Part shown: positions 25,182-35,925 of the stretch, piece by piece
Layout of the letters: every line of letters starts with the position of its first letter
How positions within the stretch are numbered: the first letter of the stretch is position 1
Assembly (NCBI GenBank): GCA_965153455.1
Contig: OZ234497.1
Location: 19,151,872 to 19,215,871, forward strand
DNA length: 64,000 nt
DNA from: Sphagnum compactum
Taxonomy: Eukaryota > Bryophyta > Sphagnopsida > Sphagnales
Reading direction: 5' to 3'
Notes under the pieces: model-generated
Databases searched by the model: none
The model's input: only the letters and a program-made list of their open reading frames with translations
Told to the model about the DNA's origin: nothing
Position numbers and translations under genes: made by a program

Positions 25182-27152
25182 CTACTCGAGATAAGGAGTG
25201 AGTCGGGCCAGCCTGATGTCCTTCAGCAAGAGGCGAGTGAAGAAGGCAGTTTCTTCAGGATTAGCAACCCACAGAATGGAGCACTGAGAGCGTGTAGCTG
25301 AATCATTGCCACTGACTGTAAAGCGATCCCCAACATGCATGGTTTCATGTGGCCGCTTGCCCAGATACTTCATCAGAGCTCCAAGACCAATTGACTTGTT
25401 TCCTACATCCACAAACACATCGCTGCCACCATTGAATGCACAGAATGGGAGGTTGGCACCTACCAATTGCACTTGCACTGTCAATGCCATCTCCTCCAGC
25501 ACCTCATATATGGTTGGCTCCTTGGGCACTGCACCCACAGCTCGTGGTTTCCGTACAATATGTATAGGAAGTCTTAACCGAGCTGCCGCTGATTGCAATG
25601 CACATTCAGCATCATCTAGCAGCTTTTGTACATTGGGTTCCATCCACTCCAGCATGTACTGAGGTTTCCACAACTCATCAGGCACAAATTCGAGGCGATA
25701 TTGGGAGTTAACCTGAAGCAGGTAGTTGCATTCCCCACCCATGACATGGAAGAGCCTGGTGATGCTGCAAGGGAGCTCAAGATCTGCAAATGCTTCCAGT
25801 AATCCTGCTAAACGATCCTCAAAGCGTGCTGAATGTCCTGGGTATCCAGCTGCAGTCACAATTGCCACATGCACACCTTGTTGCATCAGCTTGATGATGT
25901 GGGTGATCATCTTGTTGTCTCTCTGGATGTGGTGCCCATCTGCATACAATGTTCCATCTGCATCGAAGGTCAGCAATGAGAGCTTCTCTGCAATTGCATG
26001 CACCTGGGCAATGTTGAGAACATGGCGAATCTCTGCAAAATTGGGAGGAACGTATCTCCTTCTGGACAGGGAGGCGAATTCATCATACTCTTGTAGTGCT
26101 TGAACCAGAGGTAAAGGAGTGTAGAACCTGCCCAGAGAAGGGATGAGCCTGCTCAAGGTGCTTCGAATGGGGTCTTCCAAATGCTCGACAACCCATCGTT
26201 CCATCTTCTCCATCACCTGGAAGGCAGAATGTGTAGAGTGCATGGAGATGATAAATTCAATGAGCCCATCTTGCTCTTTGAGACGTCCCTTTCGTCTCAG
26301 CACATGAGCATCCGTAACACTTGAAGCTCGTGAGAGATGGGCATCTTCAAGAGCTTCTGTACTCAGAAGCATGCTCCAACTCATCCCTCCCTTGCTTGCT
26401 GTCACCACTCCTTTTCTCCTCTCCTCCTCCTGTCCATTACCCATGGTTAGGGTTTGACATTCCATCCTCCCAGCTGCATCCTCCTCCGCATCTCCAAGAT
26501 CTCTAGCTGCAGCATCTTCAACTCCAAATCTTTCAGTTTCCAATCTCCTGCTCTGTACAAAACCGTCCTCCTCCGCTTCAACATCCCGCCGTTTTCCTAG
26601 TAGTGGAACTGTTTCTTCTTCTTCGTCTTCTTCTTCTTGAGAAGACGGAAGATGCAGGCCCACAATGTGACGCGATACAGAATTGGGTGGTCTTCTTCTA
26701 TCTGCAGCGGTGGTAATGGACAGAGAAGTATCATAACCTTGTGGGAGGCGGAGAGACGAGGAATACGAATTGCTGCCACTACGATCACAAAAAGAAGCTC
26801 GTGAAGAAGAAGCTTGACATTGCAGAGTCGAACTCTTGCAGCAGCAATGACATACCCAAATGCCACCGACGCTCTCCCTTTGAGAGCAACAGCAACAACA
26901 ACTCCTCCACACAGCAGCACCACCAGTACTCACCGCCACCGTCTTCACAATCCTGTCTACAACCCTGGATGATGAACCCTGGCCATACTGCGTCCAAAAC
27001 TTGAGAGAACTTGGAGAAAAACAAGAAGAAGAAGAAGAAGAAGAAGAAGAAGAAGAAAAAGGGAGTACAAGAGATGGGGTGAGAGAAAGGGAGGGAATAG
27101 GAAGAAGAGAGTGTATGAGCATTGCAACACCAGACGAGACAAGCGACGCCAT
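25182..27152 (-). CDS. ISN1: IMP-specific 5'-nucleotidase (ISN1 family), intronless, long N-terminal extension
   Basis: Predicted to hydrolyse IMP to inosine and phosphate in purine turnover. The C-terminal 390 aa match the ISN1 family: DPIRSTLSRLIPSLGRFYT (327-345), NFAEIRHVLNIAQVHAI (371-387), the HAD motif FDADGT (396-401; D397 the expected nucleophile, D399 the acid/base), IVTAAGYPG (431-439), MGGECNYLL (471-479), RKPRAVGAVPKE (534-545, lysine 535 as motif III), FNGGSDVFVDVGNK (573-586) and HVGDRFTVSGND (606-617, motif IV). All catalytic motifs look intact. Yeast Isn1 is about 450 aa; this protein is 656 aa because residues 1-260 are an extra low-complexity region with an 11-serine run, cysteine clusters and an acidic stretch. 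The Ser-rich, acid-poor first 70 residues could be an organelle-targeting peptide (inference). Methionine 11 is an alternative start. No intron is needed. It is co-directional with the HVA22-like gene. Confidence 0.9.
   Translation of the reverse strand: MASLVSSGVAMLIHSLLPIPSLSLTPSLVLPFSSSSSSSSSSSCFSPSSLKFWTQYGQGSSSRVVDRIVKTVAVSTGGAAVWRSCCCCCSQRESVGGIWVCHCCCKSSTLQCQASSSRASFCDRSGSNSYSSSLRLPQGYDTSLSITTAADRRRPPNSVSRHIVGLHLPSSQEEEDEEEETVPLLGKRRDVEAEEDGFVQSRRLETERFGVEDAAARDLGDAEEDAAGRMECQTLTMGNGQEEERRKGVVTASKGGMSWSMLLSTEALEDAHLSRASSVTDAHVLRRKGRLKEQDGLIEFIISMHSTHSAFQVMEKMERWVVEHLEDPIRSTLSRLIPSLGRFYTPLPLVQALQEYDEFASLSRRRYVPPNFAEIRHVLNIAQVHAIAEKLSLLTFDADGTLYADGHHIQRDNKMITHIIKLMQQGVHVAIVTAAGYPGHSARFEDRLAGLLEAFADLELPCSITRLFHVMGGECNYLLQVNSQYRLEFVPDELWKPQYMLEWMEPNVQKLLDDAECALQSAAARLRLPIHIVRKPRAVGAVPKEPTIYEVLEEMALTVQVQLVGANLPFCAFNGGSDVFVDVGNKSIGLGALMKYLGKRPHETMHVGDRFTVSGNDSATRSQCSILWVANPEETAFFTRLLLKDIRLARLTPYLE
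27018..27058. repeat. GAA/TTC microsatellite inside the ISN1 reading frame
   Basis: An uninterrupted AAG/GAA run on the + strand is read on the gene strand as serine codons, giving the 11-serine tract at residues 33-43. Whole-triplet length changes would keep the frame open, so this is a likely site of length polymorphism. Confidence 0.8.
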
Positions 27153-27167
27153 AACCTCCCACCAGCT

Positions 27168-27715
27168 TCTGCAAACTATATTTCCTTAGGGTTTAGGGTT
27201 TTACGGTACTGAAGAATCTTAGAGAAGGATGGAGATGATGATGATTGGAGCTCACCTAGTTTTCTTTTCTCTTTTTTCTTTCTCTTTTTTTTGAACTTGT
27301 TTTGGACATGACAAGCTTTTGAAATCTGTTAGCAAGCTTTGGATAATGATGTTGCCAAGCTTTTGGTTTTTTCCCCTGATGTTTTGAGCAGTCTCGGTTG
27401 TTGCATGCAACCACATTCAGACAAGTGAAGAACTAACTGCTTGTGCAGATTCTGCTAACTATTTTTCCTAGGGTTTAGAGTTTAGGAGAATCCTAGAGAA
27501 GGAAGGAAGACGATGATCATCTGAGCTTGTCTACTTTCGTTCTTCTTTTTTGTTTTTTGGGCCTAGTTTTGGACATGGCAAGCTTTTGAAATCTCTTTGC
27601 AAGCTTTGGATCATGTTGCAAAGCTTTTGGTTGTTTTCCTGATGTTCTGAGGCAGCCACTGTTGTTGCATCCAATCACAGACAGACAAATGAAGAACTAA
27701 CTGATTGTGCAGATT
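27168..27715. repeat. 283-bp tandem duplication in the ISN1 upstream region
   Basis: Unit 1 (27168-27450) and unit 2 (27451-27715) align throughout: a TCTGC-AACTAT start, a telomere-type TAGGGTTTAG, TTGGACATG-CAAGCTTTTGAA, CAAGCTTTGGAT-ATG, and an AAGAACTAACTG-TTGTGCAGAT end. Divergence is moderate, so it is older than the 112-bp duplication. Unit 1 begins only 16 nt upstream of the ISN1 start codon, so the copied segment probably includes the core promoter and 5' UTR. Confidence 0.8.
27186..27202 (-). promoter_or_regulatory. Telo-box AAACCCTAAACCCTAA upstream of ISN1
   Basis: Two CCCTAAA units on the gene strand lie about 35-50 nt before the ATG, probably in the 5' UTR. In plants telo-boxes near the transcription start are typical of growth- and translation-linked genes. 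Unit 2 of the tandem duplication has a degraded version at about 27469-27485. Confidence 0.45.
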
Positions 27716-29988
27716 TGGTTATCGCTTCTGGTTTTGTTTTGCAGTTTTCTAAATGTTAGAATGTTGGATTTGCAGTACCTATTAGATAGGCAGCCATTCT
27801 CTTTTTCTTTTTGTGAAAGTTCCAGATCCCACTTTCAACAGATGTAACTCTGGATGTGTTGTGTGGGCTTGTTTGGAGTTTTGGTTTTGTGGTGGCGGTT
27901 CTTAGTTGAATTCTAAATTGTCATAAATTTCTGTGCAAAAAATGGGAAGCTTTTAACTTTACTCCCATTCAATTGCATATAGAGTCATACCATGAGAGAT
28001 TTCATTCGTGTAAAAGGTTTCCAGGAATTGCATGAGAGATTTCATGCAAGGTTTCATCTCTTGAGGTAGTTTGTGCAATGTACTGTGGAGTGGTCTCGGC
28101 CTTGTCTATTCTGAACATTGGGTGAGGTCACAAGCAAGCTAGCCAATGCACACAACATAATGGGCAAGGGTTAGACATTTCCATGACATTAAGGTCTACG
28201 CTAGCAGTTGATTCGAACAATTTTTGAAAAGATTTGTGTTCAACAGCAAGTTTGGTCATTTTTATGTTGAGACAGACATATGGGTGGCTGCTGATTCAAC
28301 AGATTCAACCCACCTTGCATCCATTTCCACCTTGTTGGATGGAACTCACAAGACATCACTTCTCAACTATAAAGCATGGTTCACACCTAGAGATGAACAA
28401 ATGTGAACTCAATGTTAAGACTTCAAAAAAAATGAGCATTCAAACATGCAATTTTACAAACTAGAATTGTTGAGGTGGAATCCCCATTGTCATGTGATGT
28501 TAGTACAATGTTAAGCCCGATGTTATAATCAAAGCAACTTCTTGAAAATCAAAGTTCTAATGTAAAAAATCAATGTTATGTACAAGGTCCCAAATTGGGC
28601 ATATAACCCAATGCTACAAAGCTATGCCAATTTTTCCTCTACCATCATCCACAATGCACCTCTTGCCCATTGTCATCACTCTTCATGTTCTTTGCCGTTG
28701 CTAATTTGTACCCCATCATGTCTATCTACAAGGACTGCCTATGACATTGTAATGCAATGATTTATTGTGGCACTTTGTTGCAATGCATTGCAATATGGAC
28801 ATCAACATGGACATCTTTGACATTTCAAATTTCAACAACTACAACAAGCAACAAGATGAAGGTAAGCACACCACCTACAAGCTCTTTTTTGATGCACCCT
28901 CAATTTGCAGTTCCTCAATTGTTGTTTTACATGCACACACAAGTACAACATTATTCATTTTCAAGAACCTTTTAAGAACATGAAGACAAAACTAACAAAG
29001 CCAATCTAGCAAAACTAACAAAGCAAAGGGAAGAAGAAAGCAATCAACACAAGTGTAAACTCCTCAATCAAAATTCATTTTAAAAAATCAATACAACCGA
29101 ATTTGGGAGCACATAGAGGTGATGGTGTTCATCAACACCAAAAAAGGATGACCACTTATTTGCATTGGACAAAGTTGATTTATACGATCAATTCAAAATA
29201 GCTATAACAAAGTGGAAAAAGATTTCTACAAGTGTAATGTAAGTAAGTCTCTTCCAACACACTAGAAGCAAACTTACATGCAAGGATAAATAGGGCTTGT
29301 TTCATGAAGAATTCAAAAAAAAATAAAAATTTATTTGAGTAAAATCAGGCACAATGAAAAGTATTGGTCATTGAACCCACAAGATATTAAGGCTACCATG
29401 CAAGTCCAAGCATTGCTAATATGTATCAAACCAATTGTAACCACTATTTTAATATTTCATATTTAATGTGGTAATTTAAGTTGGTTTTGAAATGTTTGAA
29501 TTTGCTTAGAAACAACATTCATGTAATATATCATATGAAAACGTGTGAATACATTTGAACTCAATTTAATCAATAAAATTATCAAAAAGAATTTTTAAAG
29601 TAGTTGTAACTAGTGTTTTCATTGTTTAAAGAACTTGAAAATAATTTGAAAAGATTGAAGACGACATTTTTTGACAAATTTTAATATCAACCTTAACATA
29701 ATATTATAATAATATAACATAATTCGTTTTTTTTTAATTCCAAAATATTTTAAGAATAATTTGAATTGAACATTCACCTAAGGGAGAACCATTACTTCTT
29801 ATTTACATGATTGGACCCACATATTTTCCTAGATTCTTTAACAAAAACATATATGACATGGTCATGGGTAACAAACCAATTTTCAACCCACCTCATGTTT
29901 GTAATGTTCACCATGCATGAATCATAAGATGAATAGATGCCAACTAAATTCATGTAGAACGATCGTTTGGATTTTAGGCTGGTGGGTG
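27716..29988. other. Intergenic stretch without a recognisable gene
   Basis: Composition falls back to A+T-rich after about 28.1 kb. Short frames exist but none has a recognisable motif, splice-consistent extension or low-bias codon use that would support a gene. No clear repeat structure was seen. Confidence 0.5.
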
Positions 29989-30041
29989 GAAGCAACCCAT
30001 GGAATTTAATATTTGAAATATTAAATTCCATGGGTTGCTTC
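29989..30041. repeat. Perfect 53-nt palindrome (26-nt arms, 1-nt centre)
   Basis: Arm 1 (29989-30014) begins GAAGCAACCCATGGAATTTA and arm 2 (30016-30041) is its exact reverse complement; the single base at 30015 is G. Partial copies of the arm (TAACCCATGGAATTTAATA) recur at about 30089-30108 and 30137-30155 with ATATTTAGAGTTAG between. It could extrude as a cruciform, or be the terminal part of a decayed inverted-repeat element. Confidence 0.85.
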
Positions 30042-33000
30042 AAATATTAAAATATTAATATTTAGAGTTAGATTTTTTAAATATTAAGTAACCCATGGAA
30101 TTTAATATTTAGAGATAGTAATTTAATATTTGAAGTAACCCATGGAATTTAATAAATATTTTTAAATATTTAGAGTTAGTAATTTGGGGACATTGGGATA
30201 GTCACTATTTTAATGGACCGGTTGTTTTTTACAAAGGAGCCTTTTATTTATAAACAAAGTTCATTAATTTGGATTGTTATGCCTTCTACAAAAAATTTTC
30301 CTTTTCAGCTACCATTCATTGGGACTATTAGCCTTCTAGTTGAACTTTGATTTAATTAAATATAATAGCCAGATTATTATCCATTTTGTTCAGTTCATAT
30401 GGTCATTTAATGTTTTTTTTTTTCCATTTTGTCCAATTTATATTGATTCAATGTTTCATCGGAATGAGAAAAAAACAACCATCAGCTCCAAACGTGTGAC
30501 CACTAGAACTTATATGTACAACCAATTTGGTCCCAATAATTTTTTTTATCATAAATTTTCAATAGCCTTGGTTTATAAATTAATGGAAAAATTTTATTGA
30601 ACTTAATGAAAAACCAACCAAAGCAATTTACACACAAGGAGTGGGTGTGTACCTAATGGACATAATTGTATTTGCATCAATCACAAATTTTCCATTGTTG
30701 GTGGCATTGCAGTCCTACAAAATAACGCCTTCGTCATAAAGTTTCTTGGTAGCTTCATTGGCCTCATTGGCACAATATAACACACTCGAGACTTGCAACC
30801 AATCAAAACCCCATGCCACAAAATTGGGCCACAAAATCAAGTGATTTCCAACATCAAGCATTTGGTGTCCTGCAAAAAAAACACCTATTGCTTATAAAAT
30901 GTTGGTGGATTGAACTACAAAAAAAATAAGAATGCACATACCAAAAAATGTTGAAGCCCTTGTGTGTGCAAGCAAATTTGCCAAACTAATAAAATTAATG
31001 TTTGAAACTAAAACTTTGTGCCCCAAAACCTTAACATTAGTTTGAGCATATACTTAGTAGTGTTGGGTAAACAAGAATGTGACACAAAGGGCAAAACCCC
31101 ATCCCTACTTGCAACCTAACAAAACCTAATGAATCCTACATATAATTCTTGATGACTTGGGCTTTCTGTTCAATTTTGAGTTCCAAATTCCAAATTCTTA
31201 TTATAGACATTGAAAGATAACAAAACCAAGGTTCATAGCGATGTTAGTTGTTTAGAAAATATCTTTGATGATCATGTGTGTGTTTGATTTTCAAGTCTCA
31301 ATTTTAAAGTTTTTATGGATGTTGATGATCACCTTCAAATGTGCAAAATTTGACTCCATAGAGTTGAGTGCAAATTCAAAACCTCAAATGCCATACTAGA
31401 TTGCAAGTTCAATGACCAAAATTCTAACATTGAACTACAACAATCACAAACAATTGCCATATTTAAATTCAACAACTTAAAAATTGACTAGCACAAACCT
31501 TAACATTCAAACTTCAAATTCTTTACAAATTTTAAACTTCAATGTTTTTAATGTTTATTTTCACAATTCAACTTGTGACTTTTGAATTCACAATTTCAAA
31601 TTTTAGACAATCATTATTATAATTACACATGTTGCCATTCAACTTGGTGACATGCTCAAAAGGGATACTTGATGGTAGTATAAGTATTTATTACTTATTG
31701 TGCTATGAAAATTAGTCTTTGAAATATTCGAAAAGGTAGGCTAAAACTCAAAAAGCAAGGCAATTTTTTTGGCTATAACCTTGAACCTTAAGTCTATGAT
31801 AGTTGGCTTTAACCTTAACCTTTAACCTTAACCTTTGACCATCAAAACAATTTGAATTTACATTGAAAAGAAACGCATATTGGGCCTACATACATTTAGG
31901 GGTTAAACCCTAGCTAGGTCCATAATAACTAGTTACTACTTATATTTTAGATTATTTATTTTGGTGACATAGAAGGTCAATATGTAGCCACCTTGCAAAA
32001 AATGACGGGCTAAGATTGAATCTAAGCTACTAGGGTAAGAAAGACATTTCATGCTACTCTTGTGTTGGTGTATGCAATGGTAATATGAATATCACATGGC
32101 AAAGGATATATGATTTCTAATTATTTTACATCATCTTTCCCCCATTTCCCCCTTTGCAATTGGAGTAGCACCTTTTTTAATGTAAGAAAAGAAAAATAGC
32201 CCAAAAAAATGGTTGATTAGGACCACATAAAATTAAGAATGCAACATATATCTATGTACACAATATCATTGCAATGAATCTTGAATCTTTTAAGATCTAC
32301 CTATGAAACATGTTAGGTTGATTGTTTTGTTTGTCACATTGAAATCTCCCAAACCATGGTTCTTCTTCCCACATTCTTAGTATCATTGGAAAGCCTTCAA
32401 AGAGTGCAAGTGCATTGAATTAATTTCATAATGTTTCAACTTACATGGAGAAGTTATTGAATATTAAACATTTTTTTCACTAAAAAATCATGTAAATCAA
32501 AACAAGAAATTATAGGGAATTTGGGTGCACTCTTGATATTGACAAAAATCCATTAGTGAGTAGGATTCATGAAAGAAATTTAGAAATTTTTTGTCTTAAA
32601 AGCATGGAAAATATTGCATTTTGAATATTTTGTGTCATTAAAAGTTAATTAAATTACAAAAATTGATTATGGAAAGAAAAATTAATTGGGTAATCAATCC
32701 ACATTTGGACCAATCACATATGTTACAGTAGGATAATTACGCACCCAATCATCTCAAATTACTTCCCAAAATATCATGAAAGGGAATTAATAACAATAAT
32801 ATTGGAGATGTGGTGAGGTTATAGTAAACACATTTAGTGATTAATACCATTAGAATCTTGAAGTGAAATGCCTTAGACTTGTGATGGGTTTACTCTTGAA
32901 ATAACAATGCCACCAAAAACCCACCTTTGAAAGTAAGCATTATCCTTGGTAGCATAAGGGGAAGTTACATTTGCTCCATGTAGCTTTTCAAATTTTCATT

Positions 33001-33300
33001 TAAAAGAAAATCATTTAAAGAAATCCATTCCAATGTAGACCATTCAAATTGATTTGTTGGCTCTACCCATAGGGAAGAGACTACATATCTGTGCAGGATT
33101 TCGACTTGGGGATAAAATTTTGGCTCACTCATTGGCCAATGTGGAGATGACAAGTGTTCACAGAATGAAAATTTTCACATGGATGTAATTTTCCATGTTT
33201 GGGTGGCTGTAACCCTAAGTACATTAGGTTTTTAGGTAGTTGAATGTTGTAGGTTTTGATAACCGTCATAGAAGCTGAAAGGATTATCTTTTTCAATGAA
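30042..33300. other. A+T-rich intergenic region without recognisable genes
   Basis: No supportable coding region. At about 32381-32400 a TAGTATCATTGGAAAGCC phrase resembles the GTTGGAAAGCT phrases at 35563, 51538 and 51705, which look like shared retrotransposon-derived sequence. AACCTTAACCTTTAACC-type runs occupy about 31810-31840. Confidence 0.5.
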
Positions 33301-33884
33301 TGGGTTCAAGTAGAATTTTATTGTGTCTTGGGGTTCCTAGACCTTTTGCTCCTTTGTTTCCTTTCTGTTGCTTCAATGTTTTTGCAGCAGTCTTGTAATG
33401 GGTGAGATTCTTTTTTTCCTTCACCTCCTTGCATTTTTCTCATCTTGTTTATGACGGAATTTTGAAAATTTTGCATTCGGGTACTTGTTGTGACAAAAGG
33501 ATTCAATTCTAAGATGATGTTTGTTGAGACTTCTGGTGTTTCTAGAATAGGAGTAGGAGGAGGTGGAACAATGTCAGAGGAGCAAGAATAATAATGCAAA
33601 ATGTTGTAGAAAAGATTATAGACATCATCCATGAATTAGAACGTCAGGATTTTGCAACAATCTAGACGAAAAAAAAGAAAAAGCTTTTGTTGGGTGTTGG
33701 AAAATTGGAATGAAAGAAGAGTGAATCGAGCAGTAGAAAGTTGTTTTCTTCTTTTTGTATGTGGTTTCAAGCGCAAGTATTCAAATCGGAAATCATGAAG
33801 TCAATGATGCAGAAGAATGACAAGATCATGGAGTTATTCAAGTGTTAAAAAGGAGGAGGACTTGAGGAGGTTGAAGTTACGTGT

Positions 33885-34690
33885 GTCCTGCGATCATGGA
33901 CGAGGATTTCTGGGGACTAGGGAGCTGGGGTACCCAAGAAGAAGATGATGGGGATGGTGATGCAAATGGGAGGAAGCAAGGGGATGATGATGAATAAGTT
34001 GGTGATCTTGGTGTTCATAAGCATCTGTGTTACAACTCGTCTTCTGCTTTCATTTGTGATTTACCTTGAGGCCAGATCTCTTTCCTTATCTTTCAGCAAG
34101 ATTTGCGAAGGTATAAAATCTTGGTAGAGTGGGAATCTCTCAAATGCATCATCTTCATCATTAGTTTCTACTATGAATCTGGATGATGATGATGATAGGG
34201 ATGATGTTGGGGCGAGGATTCAGGATGCAGACATTGAACGTTCCTCACCCCTCAAGGTTTTTATGTATGATTTGTTTCGGAAATACAATTTGGGACGGTG
34301 AAGAAGGATGATGGGATCAACCAAGAGCTTCCATGGATAGACCAAAAGGTTGTTCTAGCATTAAAGACCAGATGGGGAGTCAACAGATAACATAGTGTGG
34401 AATATTGGATGATGTTAGACATGCAGGATGACCATGACCCATTTCACAATCATGATGGGAAGGAGGAGAAGAAGGTTGCTGTGAAAGTGAAGGATCAAGA
34501 GCAAGTTAATGTCATCTTTGTGCCATTTTTCTCATCAATTTCCTTCAACACTTATGGTCGTATTATGCTCGGACTTGAAGCCAAGATTGACAAACTTCTC
34601 CAAATAAGCATGTTGTTGCTATTGTTGCTATTACTTTCTAACCCTGTGTGTGTGTTTTTGTCATTTGAAAACTAAGAAAAACCAACCTTA
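33885..34690 (+). pseudogene. Possible decayed gene fragment with acidic Asp-rich frames
   Basis: Several short frames on the + strand keep a coding look: one beginning MDEDFWGLGSW near 33897 and ending in an Asp-rich tail, one beginning MNLDDDDDRDD near 34172 and ending in LFRKYNLGR, and a 92-codon frame at 34397-34675. They are separated by stops and are not joined by convincing splice sites. I do not recognise the family. It may be a fragment of a nuclear or transposon-borne gene, or simply GAT-rich low-complexity DNA. Confidence 0.2.
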
Positions 34691-34691
34691 A

Positions 34692-34870
34692 TGTCAAACT
34701 CAACAATATTAATGTCATTTCAACAACTAAGAAAAACCCACACTACTATCAAGCTCAGCAATATCCATGTCATTTCAAAAATTAAGAAAATTTGCACTAT
34801 TGTTAAACTCAACAATATCAGTGTCATCTTGGAAATTAAGATAAACTCACACTATTGTCAAACTCTATTT
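34692..34870 (+). repeat. 54-55 bp tandem repeat, about 3.3 copies
   Basis: The phrase AACTCAACAATAT-AATGTCAT followed by CAA-AATTAAGAAAA recurs with starts near 34701, 34756 and 34810, ending with a partial fourth unit. Units differ by scattered substitutions. It sits just left of the 35.1-kb repeat and right of the possible decayed gene. Confidence 0.7.
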
Positions 34871-35147
34871 TTAGTAACAATGGCAAAGTGTATGGGCATT
34901 CGTGAGCTGGTTTCAGTAATTGGGGGGGTCATTGTAGATGGGTGTGGTGGAAATATTAATGGAGTCAAAATGGTGGCAAACATTTCAAGGGCATGATGAT
35001 GTCATTGTTACACATCATCCAAATGCGTTTAAGTATGCGTTCAGAGATGGTTTTTGAAACTGTCTCTATTGTTGCCTCTGTCTCTATCACCAACTTGCTT
35101 GCTTGATAATTTTAATATTTAGTAATAAAATAATTTTATTTTGAAGC

Positions 35148-35925
35148 TGTCGCAACCTTAGCTTTGGGCTCACGACCAAGGCAAGGGCTTGCAAAGGTGC
35201 AGGCCAAGAGTGAAGCCCGGGAATCACATTTCATGCTTTCAAGAGTGTAGGAAAGTGTGAGGGAATGAACCCACACCCTCCCAAGTGGGCTCCCACTTTG
35301 GGAGTTGGAGTCCCGATGGACTTTCGAATCTTTAGAAGGCGACCAAAGGGGTCAAAATTCATTGGATTGAAAATTCCCTTATACCATTGGAAATTTCTTG
35401 AGACTTAGATGTCTAAAATGCGCTTGCATGACCCATTTGGGTACTTAAAACACAAGTTATGACCAAAAGAAGGGCCGGGAGTCAAATTGCCAGTTTGACT
35501 CCCGACCACTAAAAATCAGGAATCTCCCTGATTTACTTGCGTGAAGGTAGCGTGCCACATATCGTTGGAAAGCTATCGACGAGGGCTACAAGTTTGTTAT
35601 GGGCCTCCAAAGTTGCGAGAGTCCCAATTTTGGGAATTTTGAGACTCCCCAAGTCCAGGCTATGGTGAATTTTGTGAGTTCGTGTTTGTTCGTGGCTCGT
35701 CCGTGCACCAAAAGTGCTTTAACTATGCACTAACCAATTTGTTGTTTGGTTTGTGTAGGTCCGTGTGAATAATTGATTCGTTTGTCACTTGTCCTAGTCC
35801 CCATCTCGGAGCTCTAGCACACCCCCGAAGTGTTACGAACCAGGGAGTGTGCCCCAACTCCTTATCCTTCTGCTATTTTCACCTTGGACTCACATTTGAA
35901 TCTATCAAGGAGCTTGGGAGTGCAT
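35148..35925 (+). repeat. Retrotransposon-like repeat E1 (0.78 kb)
   Basis: Begins TGTCGCAACC and ends ATCAAGGAGCTTGGGAGTGC. A related unit with the same start and end phrases lies at 37634-38428 in direct orientation. It is much richer in G+C than its surroundings. A near-perfect hairpin (GGGAGTCAAA / TTTGACTCCC) lies at 35479-35505, and the plant-retroelement phrase TCGTTGGAAAGCTA at about 35563. It could be an LTR/leader of a decayed element or one of two independent insertions; no open protein domain remains. Confidence 0.6.
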
